This document shows, piece after piece, positions 1-7,358 of a stretch of 30,792 bases of DNA (position 1 is its first letter; each line of letters begins with the position of its first letter). The stretch covers positions 1 to 30,792 of the IMG/VR virus record IMGVR_UViG_3300012920_000159; one strand, given 5' to 3'. The DNA comes from a virus. Made by a program: the position numbers and the translations under genes. The notes beneath the pieces were generated by a model. It was not told where the DNA came from, made no database searches, and saw only the letters and a program-made list of their open reading frames with translations.

Positions 1-2730
1 ATAAAGTGCAGTGCCATTTACAATTCTCACATTTGAAATTTGTCCAGTAAAGAAGTCTCCATATGAATTTCCGGCATCATTAGTTCTAGCACCAATAGTT
101 GGTTTCTTATAATTAGAACCACTGACTGAACCAGAGGAAGCACCGACATCAATTCCATCAACATAAACTTTTGCCTGAGTCACTGCAATATGATGCCAAG
201 TATTGGCACTTATAGCACCTCTTGACTGCCAACTACCATCATAAATTTTTAATATACCTGCCTGAATTTGTAATCTGCCTTCATAATTTGAAGCTGCTGC
301 TGAGAAATCAAAAATGGTTGGATTACCTGAAGTATCTGTGTAGTATATGAATGCTTCATAAGTATAATCTCCAGTGAAATCATAGTCATCGGATTGTGGG
401 ACAGTCAAATAACTACCACTACCATCAAAACTTACAGCACCATCAATAATCTTAGTAAGTTTAGTACTAACACTCACACCTGAAGGAGTGTCTGGTAGAA
501 TATCTGGTGAGGTTGATGCTGGGATAAATGCAATATCTCCCACACTAGTGACACTATACTTTGCTACACCCTTGTAAATACGAACATCTTGAACATAACC
601 AGTAATTTGGTTTCCACCAGATCTTCCACCAACTCTTATTGCTGAATTAAGTGCATTATGAGAACCACTGAAAGATGCAGTTCCTGCTAGTCTCCCATTA
701 ACTAATATTTGTAATGTATTTCCTGTTCTTTGTCCACAAACATGAACCCATCTATCAACATATCCAGTTGATTGTGCATCAGATGATGCTGTTGTTGTTG
801 ATCCATCATACATGGAAAATCCAAATTCATCACCTCCTGCATCAGCTCCATAAGATAACTGCCAGGATATATTTCCTTCCCAACTACCTATAATAGTTTT
901 ATCACTAGCATGAGAATCAATATATAACCAACATTCTACAGTGCAATCACCACTACCAAAATCCATATCAGAACTGGTTCCATAACTTATATAATCACCA
1001 CTTCCATCAAAGTACCAACTTCCATTATAAAAATTACTATAAGCAGATGAAGCAACCGCATCACCACTAATAGTGGCATCTTTTGTAGCACTAGTAGCAT
1101 TAATCTGATTACTTACATCATTAGCAACACCAACATATGGAAGTGCAAGAACACAGTTTGATGCATATTGATCTGCTTTTGTAGTATCAGTTGTTACACT
1201 GATACTATTTCCCATTCCACTATGGTTGGTACAATAATAATAGAGAGTATCTGGTGCATTGTAGGGAACAGTGAAACTTATTACATTTCCTGATATACTT
1301 GTCCCAGTAGTGTATTCAGTGCTCCCAGCAGCATCAGCAGCAGTAGCAAATCTAAATGGGTGAGATGATGCAGCACTATAATCAAAGGTATAAGTGACAC
1401 CTCTAATCATACTTAGAGTTGGTTTTGTGCCTTCATTCTCAAACACATAACCAGTGCCAGAACCAGTACTTCCAGTCAAAGTATAGTATTTGTTTTCCTT
1501 ACTTCCAAATACACCAACTCCTGATTGAGTTCCACCCGGAGTTGTATTCAGAATAGGCAGTGCTCCTGTTGCTTTTTCAAGTGAATTAGAACCACCAAAG
1601 TTTACTGGTGTCCAGTTGTTTCCAATACCCGATTGATCTTGTCCGATTGGTGAGTTTCCATCCATCGGCAGATAGAAACCATTTACACCAGCTGGAGATC
1701 CGTCAGCAAGAATAACCCCGTCAACTCTTACAGCACTTAGCACCGATGACTGAGTAATTTTTATTGAAGTTAGGGGACTTGATATTGAAGACGATATGTC
1801 TTTAAATGCATAGGCGCTATCTATAGAAACACCTGTTCCGTTAAATTCAAACCCACTGCCATTGCCAGCAAATTCTATTGTTGTAAACGGTACGTTAAGC
1901 GTTAAAGTCGTTCCTGTAGATCCGTTGCTTGTTTCTACATAACCACCAGCAGCCCCAGGGCCTTCTCCATTAAATCCTTGATCCCAACCGTAACCTGAAT
2001 TTGTATTTCCTGTATTGTTTGCACTATAGACAACGCCAGATCCAATAGCAGCAGCATTAAAAATACCTGTATACTTTTTAGGCCTCCAAGTATTTGTAAG
2101 TGGATCAGTGAATCCAAAATATGATGCGTCAAGTGCTAATGCGTCTATAAAATAGACATTTGACATCAGTCCATTAAAGCAATTCTCAGTAGCACTTTTA
2201 TCATCTTTACCAATCCCATGAAACTTTGTACTATCATTAATCCAAGTGGTTCCACCATATGATGGGTAAGTCTCAGAACTCCAAGAAGTAACTCTTTCGC
2301 CGTTTACATATACTCTTGCCCTATCTCCAGATGTACTATTAGTTGAATCAAATACAACAACAATGTGATACCAACCAATATCTCTAAATCTTCTACTTGA
2401 GCGTAAATTAGTCGTATATGAACCACTATAGTGAGAAAACAATAATTGTCCTGAAGTTCCTCCAGAACCTCCAAAAGCAATATGAGTTTGCTGCCCACTG
2501 GTATTGTATGCTCCAGCAAAAAACATTGGAGCAAATCCACCAGAACTATTAACTGGATTAGGATCAGTCTTAACCCACGCACTCCAAGTCCATTTTGTCT
2601 GATTTCCAGAACCAACTGTTCTTGTTAATGATACACTTTTGTTTCCATTAATATTTAAACTACCATCAATAACCTGAGCGCCACTAGCAGCACTCTGTCC
2701 GATAATCGGTGCAGAAAAAACTCTTGTCAT
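1..2730 (-). CDS. LamG-domain tail fibre/adhesin with embedded cupredoxin-like domain (partial, C-terminus outside window)
   Basis: The frame is open from ATG at 2730 to the left edge: 910 codons read without a stop, so the gene continues outside the window. An AAGGGGGAATAG ribosome site precedes the start. I see three concanavalin/LamG-like beta-sandwich segments, at about residues 25-205, 565-725 and 764-910. The last two open with an FDGSG motif, and all contain W/Y-H/V-type core strands and a V-N-G turn. Between the first and second lies a cupredoxin-like segment (about 425-512) with HPF and C-x2-H-x2-M copper-ligand spacing. LamG folds bind sugars or proteins, so a receptor-binding or fibre-decoration role is inferred. 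The gene lies 14 nt downstream of the 631-aa fibre gene and probably shares its late promoter. Family naming is confident; the exact role in the virion is not. Confidence 0.85.
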   Translation of the reverse strand, partial: MTRVFSAPIIGQSAASGAQVIDGSLNINGNKSVSLTRTVGSGNQTKWTWSAWVKTDPNPVNSSGGFAPMFFAGAYNTSGQQTHIAFGGSGGTSGQLLFSHYSGSYTTNLRSSRRFRDIGWYHIVVVFDSTNSTSGDRARVYVNGERVTSWSSETYPSYGGTTWINDSTKFHGIGKDDKSATENCFNGLMSNVYFIDALALDASYFGFTDPLTNTWRPKKYTGIFNAAAIGSGVVYSANNTGNTNSGYGWDQGFNGEGPGAAGGYVETSNGSTGTTLTLNVPFTTIEFAGNGSGFEFNGTGVSIDSAYAFKDISSSISSPLTSIKITQSSVLSAVRVDGVILADGSPAGVNGFYLPMDGNSPIGQDQSGIGNNWTPVNFGGSNSLEKATGALPILNTTPGGTQSGVGVFGSKENKYYTLTGSTGSGTGYVFENEGTKPTLSMIRGVTYTFDYSAASSHPFRFATAADAAGSTEYTTGTSISGNVISFTVPYNAPDTLYYYCTNHSGMGNSISVTTDTTKADQYASNCVLALPYVGVANDVSNQINATSATKDATISGDAVASSAYSNFYNGSWYFDGSGDYISYGTSSDMDFGSGDCTVECWLYIDSHASDKTIIGSWEGNISWQLSYGADAGGDEFGFSMYDGSTTTASSDAQSTGYVDRWVHVCGQRTGNTLQILVNGRLAGTASFSGSHNALNSAIRVGGRSGGNQITGYVQDVRIYKGVAKYSVTSVGDIAFIPASTSPDILPDTPSGVSVSTKLTKIIDGAVSFDGSGSYLTVPQSDDYDFTGDYTYEAFIYYTDTSGNPTIFDFSAAASNYEGRLQIQAGILKIYDGSWQSRGAISANTWHHIAVTQAKVYVDGIDVGASSGSVSGSNYKKPTIGARTNDAGNSYGDFFTGQISNVRIVNGTALY
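1195..1458 (-). other. Cupredoxin-like (type 1 copper) domain inside the LamG fibre protein
   Basis: Residues about 425-512 of the fibre protein. The segment has the alternating beta pattern of small blue-copper proteins, with candidate ligands His457, Cys500, His503 and Met506. C-x2-H-x2-M is the ligand-loop spacing of amicyanin, and the 43-residue gap between the first His and Cys is close to that family. All four ligands are present. Whether copper is bound is inference. Confidence 0.7.
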
Positions 2731-2744
2731 TTATCTATTCCCCC

Positions 2745-4640
2745 TTAGCTAAAGTTAAGTGCTGCTGTTGTAAGAACTTGTGTTCCTGCTGCTCCTACTC
2801 GATGAACGGTAAATGATAATTGACTTATCGTCCCACTAGCAGTAGGTAATGATGGTTCTGAACCTGACGGGAATAGGAAGTATGTAGAGAAACCAACAGT
2901 TGCAATACCAGTATTTACAATGGTAAGAATATGAGTTCCATACTCTGAACCACCCTGACAATCGATAGTTGCTACACCAGATACATTAACTTTGTGAGCA
3001 TCTTTTGAAAGGTTAAGTGTGGCAATTGTTCTATCAGTCGCAGTAATTGATTCTGTGGTAATACCAGCTGATATTCCAGTTAGTGCTGAACCATCACCAG
3101 AGAATGATGTTGCGGTAACAACACCAGTGACGCTCACACCAGTTTTAAATGTAGAGAAACCGGTGACATCAACTCCATTAGCAAGAACTTGAATGCCCTG
3201 TTGGAATGTACCAATACCCAACACATCCATGTTGGTGACATCTTGGTACGTTAAAGTGCCACCTATAGAAACATTACCAGTAAAGGTTGCTGCTGTGCCA
3301 GTTATATTGCCAGCAAATTGTGTCGCAGTGACTTTTTTGAATGGGTATGTAGCATTTCCAAGTTCACCATTGTCGGCATTATTAGGCCTAATACTTTGTG
3401 TTGATAACTCAAAATGTAACTTATCAGATCCTTGATCTTGGAATACAACATTTATTCCACTACCAGTGTTAATTTTCGAATTAGCACTATCGAGATTTAA
3501 TGCGTTTGAAAATGTAGTAACACCAGTTATTTTTACTCCACTTAAGAAATTTGCTTCAGTGGCAGTCTGTATATTATCTGTGCTTGCAACACCTGTTAGT
3601 CCAGCACCATCACCACTATAGGATGTGGCAGTGATGACACCAGCCGTGATATTATTTACGGTAATATCAGGTGTGCCAGAAAGTCCTGTGGCATCACCAG
3701 AGAAAGTGGTGGCAGTAACAACACCAGTGACATTTAATCCACCAGGATTAAATCTAGCAACCTGTGAACCAGCAGCGGAGACTCCAGGTTGATTGACTGC
3801 TGCTTGGAAGAAACCAGAATCCTCATCATTGCTAAATGTTATGGATGGTGCTGCGGCACTAGCAGCGGAGAACGATGCACTTTGAAGAGTTGTAATGATG
3901 CCAACATTAAATGGTGCGGCATCAACCCATTGTGCAGAATCTACATCCTGGTAATAGATGAATAATCTACCTTCACCTGTATTATACCAAAGATTACCCG
4001 CAGTAACGATACCAGAGAAAGCATCTCCTACTGTTGTACCGATACCAATACTAGCGGATCCTCCGCCACCACCGCCACCTCCGGCGATGCTAATATCAAC
4101 GGATGTTCCATCAACGGCAAAGGTATTTCCTGCGCCAATAAAGTTGAGCATGGTTAATCCATACCCAATAACGGTGCCAGTGGAATCAGCAATACCAACA
4201 CCAACACCACCACCAAAGAACTGAGCGGCAGTTACAACACCAGTGACATTTGTGTCACCAGCTATTGTAGGAATGGTGGCAATACCAGTCAACTTCAGGT
4301 TGCGGCCTGAAATTTCATCATAAGAAAGATCTGCAAAGGTAGCAACTCCAGAAACGGTTAATTGATCAACCGACAATCCTCCTAATGTAGAGAATCCTGT
4401 GATTGTTGCTTCAGTACCTCTAACAGCACCAAAGTTTGAAATATCTACACTTGCTGCGGTAAGAATGCCTGAGAAGTTACCATCCGTTGCAGCAATTCCA
4501 CCACGTACATCTAATGTAACACGTGGGCCTGTGCTCGCGATACCGACTTTTTTATTTTGACTGTCGGATATATCAGTTACAATTAGATCAGAGTTAACCT
4601 CTAAGCCATTTTTTACGACAAAACTCTTATCTACTGCCAT
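2745..4640 (-). CDS. Tail fibre-like structural protein with repeated TATSFSGDGSxLTG modules
   Basis: 631 aa, beginning MAVDKSFVVKNGLEV. The body is made of recurring modules of the form VTGVVTATSFSGDGSALTG (variants TTFSGDATGLSG, TSYSGDGAGLTG, TQFAGNITGTAA), interspersed with short beta repeats and a poly-glycine stretch near residue 190. Such modules are typical of long fibre or virion structural proteins of T4-like marine phages and are expected to form extended trimeric beta structure. The start has a GGGGGAT ribosome site and a T4-type late promoter about 30 nt upstream, overlapping the 3' end of the oxygenase gene. The same repeat occurs in the 1959-aa fibre protein. No enzymatic motif is visible. 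The receptor-fibre role is inferred from composition and context. Confidence 0.8.
   Translation of the reverse strand: MAVDKSFVVKNGLEVNSDLIVTDISDSQNKKVGIASTGPRVTLDVRGGIAATDGNFSGILTAASVDISNFGAVRGTEATITGFSTLGGLSVDQLTVSGVATFADLSYDEISGRNLKLTGIATIPTIAGDTNVTGVVTAAQFFGGGVGVGIADSTGTVIGYGLTMLNFIGAGNTFAVDGTSVDISIAGGGGGGGGSASIGIGTTVGDAFSGIVTAGNLWYNTGEGRLFIYYQDVDSAQWVDAAPFNVGIITTLQSASFSAASAAAPSITFSNDEDSGFFQAAVNQPGVSAAGSQVARFNPGGLNVTGVVTATTFSGDATGLSGTPDITVNNITAGVITATSYSGDGAGLTGVASTDNIQTATEANFLSGVKITGVTTFSNALNLDSANSKINTGSGINVVFQDQGSDKLHFELSTQSIRPNNADNGELGNATYPFKKVTATQFAGNITGTAATFTGNVSIGGTLTYQDVTNMDVLGIGTFQQGIQVLANGVDVTGFSTFKTGVSVTGVVTATSFSGDGSALTGISAGITTESITATDRTIATLNLSKDAHKVNVSGVATIDCQGGSEYGTHILTIVNTGIATVGFSTYFLFPSGSEPSLPTASGTISQLSFTVHRVGAAGTQVLTTAALNFS
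3091..3730 (-). repeat. Degenerate 40-bp intragenic repeats encoding GVVTATSFSGDGSxLTG
   Basis: Near-identical copies lie at about 3091-3130, 3608-3647 and 3691-3730, with a partial copy at 4221-4250 and a related copy in the 1959-aa gene at about 8115-8155. On the plus strand each reads as ccatcaccag...gcagtaacaacaccagtga with scattered substitutions. They are in frame and keep the protein motif. Confidence 0.7.
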
Positions 4641-4665
4641 TTGGGTTCACTATCCCCCGTTAGTT

Positions 4666-5220
4666 TTATATATTTATCAGATCAGACATTAATACAATTT
4701 CTCTATATTCAGAATTAATACACGCACCATCAAGAAGTTCCTTTGTAATTGCCTCTCTTGTGTGAATTGTAATTCCAACTGTGTATCTTTTCTCTTCATG
4801 AAGATTTCCCACGGTATGAAATAATCCACAATTGAATAATTGCAACTCACCTAACTTATTTTCGAAAGTTTGTTCCCATCCTGGTTCCATATATGTAATA
4901 CCAGGTTGTGTGTTTCCAGATATAAAAATATTACACGCAAAAGAATATCCAGTCAAACCATGATGATTATGAGGTTCTATTCTTTGCCCCTTTTTATAAG
5001 AATTTACCCATGCTTGAACAGCAATCGGAAAATCTAAATGAAGAATGTGTTTAAGTTTAAGAACAAACTTATCAACATATTGAGGATTATCATTAAAAAA
5101 ATTATATTTGTCAAAATATTTCGTTGTATTGAAATTTTTTGAGTCAATATATTCTTTTACTTGATTACATTCTTCGGGAGAGAAAAAATCAGTTCGTATA
5201 ACTTCATTAGATTCCAACAT
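4666..5220 (-). CDS. Putative 2OG-Fe(II) oxygenase (HxH type)
   Basis: 184 aa from the ATG at 5220. A TTG at 5232 with a better-placed AGAGAG site would give 188 aa and cannot be excluded. Numbering below uses the 188-aa form. The cupin-like core is visible: iron ligands H88-x-H90 in EPHNHHG, the distal H139 in FHTVGN and R149 ten residues later, the usual 2-oxoglutarate anchor. The spacing resembles the putative 2OG-Fe(II) oxygenase family with an HxH pair (PF13759-like). Substrate is unknown; hydroxylation of a virion or host protein or of a small molecule is speculative. The gene overlaps the preceding oxygenase gene in a different frame, so the two are co-transcribed and probably translationally coupled. 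Confidence 0.75.
   Translation of the reverse strand: MLESNEVIRTDFFSPEECNQVKEYIDSKNFNTTKYFDKYNFFNDNPQYVDKFVLKLKHILHLDFPIAVQAWVNSYKKGQRIEPHNHHGLTGYSFACNIFISGNTQPGITYMEPGWEQTFENKLGELQLFNCGLFHTVGNLHEEKRYTVGITIHTREAITKELLDGACINSEYREIVLMSDLINI
4671..4680 (-). promoter_or_regulatory. T4-type late promoter (CTGATAAATA)
   Basis: CTGATAAATATATA on the minus strand, about 31 nt upstream of the 631-aa fibre gene. It overlaps the 3' end of the oxygenase gene. The same 10-mer occurs before the 1959-aa gene. Confidence 0.65.
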
Positions 5221-5683
5221 ACCAAAACGCAAAAGTATATCTCTCTTTATTTTTTACTTTCTTTACATGATGATTAATCTCAGCATTTGAAAATACTATC
5301 AGATCTCCTTTATGAGGTGGCACAATCATGTCATCGATAACAGTTTGTCCGCCATCATAATCATCATTAAGATAAATCAGTGCAGCAAAAACATCAGGTG
5401 GAGGATCCGAATGCTCCTCCATGTCTGAACCTAATTCCCACTTAACAATTTGTGCCTTGTCAAGTTTTAGATTATTTTCAAACTTACTACAAATTAAAGT
5501 TACATAATCAAGAAAGTTATTGATAAGATCATTATCATATATTTTACCCTTATCATTATATAAGTCAAGAGGGCAAGTAAGTCCATGTTCGAACGCATCC
5601 TCTTGATGATCATTATAAAATTGAATCAATTCATCACATGCATCAAAGGACACAAAGTCCTTGACACCAAAAAACATTTTCAT
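5207..5683 (-). CDS. Putative 2OG-Fe(II) oxygenase, prolyl 4-hydroxylase-like
   Basis: 158 aa. It carries the P4H-type signature: H91-S-D93 in EEHSDPPP, the strand pattern ALIYLND with YDGGQT, the PHKGDLIVF strand, then H138 (or H139) and R148 in KERYTFAFWY for 2-oxoglutarate binding. Length and motif order fit the catalytic core of prolyl 4-hydroxylase-like enzymes, which use Fe(II), O2 and 2-oxoglutarate. Similar genes are common among fibre genes of T4-like cyanophages, but the substrate is not known. A late promoter (ATAAATA) sits 14-20 nt upstream, and no strong ribosome site is seen before the ATG. It overlaps the next oxygenase gene by 14 nt (26 nt if the TTG start is used). Confidence 0.85.
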   Translation of the reverse strand: MKMFFGVKDFVSFDACDELIQFYNDHQEDAFEHGLTCPLDLYNDKGKIYDNDLINNFLDYVTLICSKFENNLKLDKAQIVKWELGSDMEEHSDPPPDVFAALIYLNDDYDGGQTVIDDMIVPPHKGDLIVFSNAEINHHVKKVKNKERYTFAFWYVGI

Positions 5684-5696
5684 GATATTTTTTAAT

Positions 5697-5703
5697 TATT
5701 TAT
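5697..5703 (-). promoter_or_regulatory. T4-type late promoter (ATAAATA)
   Basis: CTAATAAATAATTA, 14-20 nt upstream of the P4H-like oxygenase start. It overlaps the stop of the Ig/Gly-rich adhesin gene. Confidence 0.55.
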
Positions 5704-7358
5704 TAGTCAGGGACATAAAACTCAAATGTGCAGAATGCATTAGTGCTACTGTTTCCACCTTGCTGAGTAGTTAGTAGTTCGACATCTCCGCTGCTATATC
5801 CGCTTCCACCTCCTCCAGCAGAATCACTTGATCCAGCATTACCCCCTTGTGCTCCAGAAGCACCACCTCCATTGTTACCAGAACCATTTCCGCCGTTGTT
5901 TCTATGTCCAATACCAGCTTTATATCCTCTATCAAGGATAGGTGTTTCTGATATTTCAGAACCAGATGAAGTTCGGAATCTCGACTGTCCTATATCATCA
6001 CATGGGGAAAATCTACTACTAAAGTAATCACTACCAATGGTGCATCCAGAAATTCTACCTGCACTAGGAGAACTCCAGTTTACACCACCATAAATTTGTC
6101 CACCAGGGAATACACCAATAGTAGGTAATGTTCCAGTATCAAAGGCGCTACCGCCTGTACCACCACCTCTACCACCGCCATTTTGTCCTGCTACTCCGAT
6201 TCCACCACCAGTTCCACCATTAGCACCTTGTGCTGAACCTGCTCCGCCTCCTCCACCTAAGGCGACAAGCAATCTACCTTTTTTATAAATGTACGCTGCA
6301 CCACCACCACCGTTAGCACCACCGGTTGGCATAACTTGCGAACCAAGTTTTAAAATATACTCTGTATTTCTTTCTAATGTAATTACAAATGTAGATGTTC
6401 CTCCTTGTCCACCACTATTTCCACCTCTTCCTCCTCCAGCAGCAGCACCCATTGACACTTTAACAGTTATATCCTGCTCTGGTGAGTGGAAAGATACTGT
6501 TTGTGTGGATCTATTTGGATTAGCAGTTAGTGTTAAGTTACCGTCAAACAAGTTCTTTGATCCAGATCCATAAAAAGATGCAGTGTCATCATGGAAGTAA
6601 TAATCAATAATTGTTCTGGCGGATACAACTGTAAAATCAACTTCGTCAGATGTAACAGGTGAATTACCTGCTGTAGGATGAGAAACATCAACAGTAATCG
6701 TCGAGTCTCCTATGGTTGTGCTTGAAACCGTAAGTGTGGGAGTGTTAGCACCGCTTACCGTATCACTATCAGATAAAGGATTACCATCCTGATTCCACTG
6801 ATAGTTTACATCAGATCCATCGGATGCGGATGCAACAACAGTGAATACGGCATCAATTCCCTGAGCAGCAGTCGCTGCCACAGGTTGTGTATCAATAGAA
6901 ATCGTAGGATTGACGGTGATTACAACTGCTGTAGTGTCAACAGGTTGATTAACTCCATTTCCTGTTGATGCAGCAATACCAGCAGTGATTGCGCCTTCTT
7001 CAGACTGATAAGCAGATCCAGCATATGTTGCACGTAAAAATATGGATCTACCTGTTTCAGTTGGATTAGAGAGATTTGATAATGTGAGTTCGTTTGTTGA
7101 TGATCCGCTTATTTTATCGGTAACATCTTCAGCAGCGATGCCTCCAATATACCATTGATATTCAATATTACCAGTGTTTGTTACCCTCTCTCCAGGAATT
7201 GTCGGATTATGTTTGAACTCAGCGGTAGCGATACCGGTTAAAGTAACACTACCACCATCATCAACTGTAGAAGAATCTGGTTCAGATGTAAACCTTAAAA
7301 AAGGGCCGTTAAGATCAGTTGTCGTTTGAGTTACGTTATAGAATCCTAATCCTATCAT
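5703..7358 (-). CDS. Ig-like plus glycine-rich putative adhesin
   Basis: 551 aa. Two Ig-like beta domains occupy about residues 20-150 and 152-245, each with a Y-Q-W core (IEYQWYIGG; VNYQWNQDG). A glycine-rich domain at about 300-551 is studded with GGGG runs around conserved strands (TFVITLERNTEYILKLG, AAYIYKKGRLLVALGGGGG) and ends in a short beta tail. The last part resembles the Gly-rich domain of ALK-type receptors and the polyglycine-packed adhesins of some T-even phages. A tip-located receptor-binding role is inferred. The start overlaps the stop of the 1959-aa gene (ATGA), so the two are translationally coupled. Confidence 0.75.
   Translation of the reverse strand: MIGLGFYNVTQTTTDLNGPFLRFTSEPDSSTVDDGGSVTLTGIATAEFKHNPTIPGERVTNTGNIEYQWYIGGIAAEDVTDKISGSSTNELTLSNLSNPTETGRSIFLRATYAGSAYQSEEGAITAGIAASTGNGVNQPVDTTAVVITVNPTISIDTQPVAATAAQGIDAVFTVVASASDGSDVNYQWNQDGNPLSDSDTVSGANTPTLTVSSTTIGDSTITVDVSHPTAGNSPVTSDEVDFTVVSARTIIDYYFHDDTASFYGSGSKNLFDGNLTLTANPNRSTQTVSFHSPEQDITVKVSMGAAAGGGRGGNSGGQGGTSTFVITLERNTEYILKLGSQVMPTGGANGGGGAAYIYKKGRLLVALGGGGGAGSAQGANGGTGGGIGVAGQNGGGRGGGTGGSAFDTGTLPTIGVFPGGQIYGGVNWSSPSAGRISGCTIGSDYFSSRFSPCDDIGQSRFRTSSGSEISETPILDRGYKAGIGHRNNGGNGSGNNGGGASGAQGGNAGSSDSAGGGGSGYSSGDVELLTTQQGGNSSTNAFCTFEFYVPD

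Noticed and set aside
5207-5232. Frameshift fusion of the two oxygenases
   Set aside because: No slippery heptamer in frame in the overlap, and each protein has a complete catalytic core, so separate translation is more likely.
5800-6460. Possible CRISPR or tandem repeat array in the Gly-rich region
   Set aside because: The repeats are short, irregular GGN runs inside an intact reading frame, without fixed spacers.
6289-6573. Proline-rich plus-strand frame
   Set aside because: A shadow of the glycine-rich domain: GGX codons read as Pro codons on the other strand.
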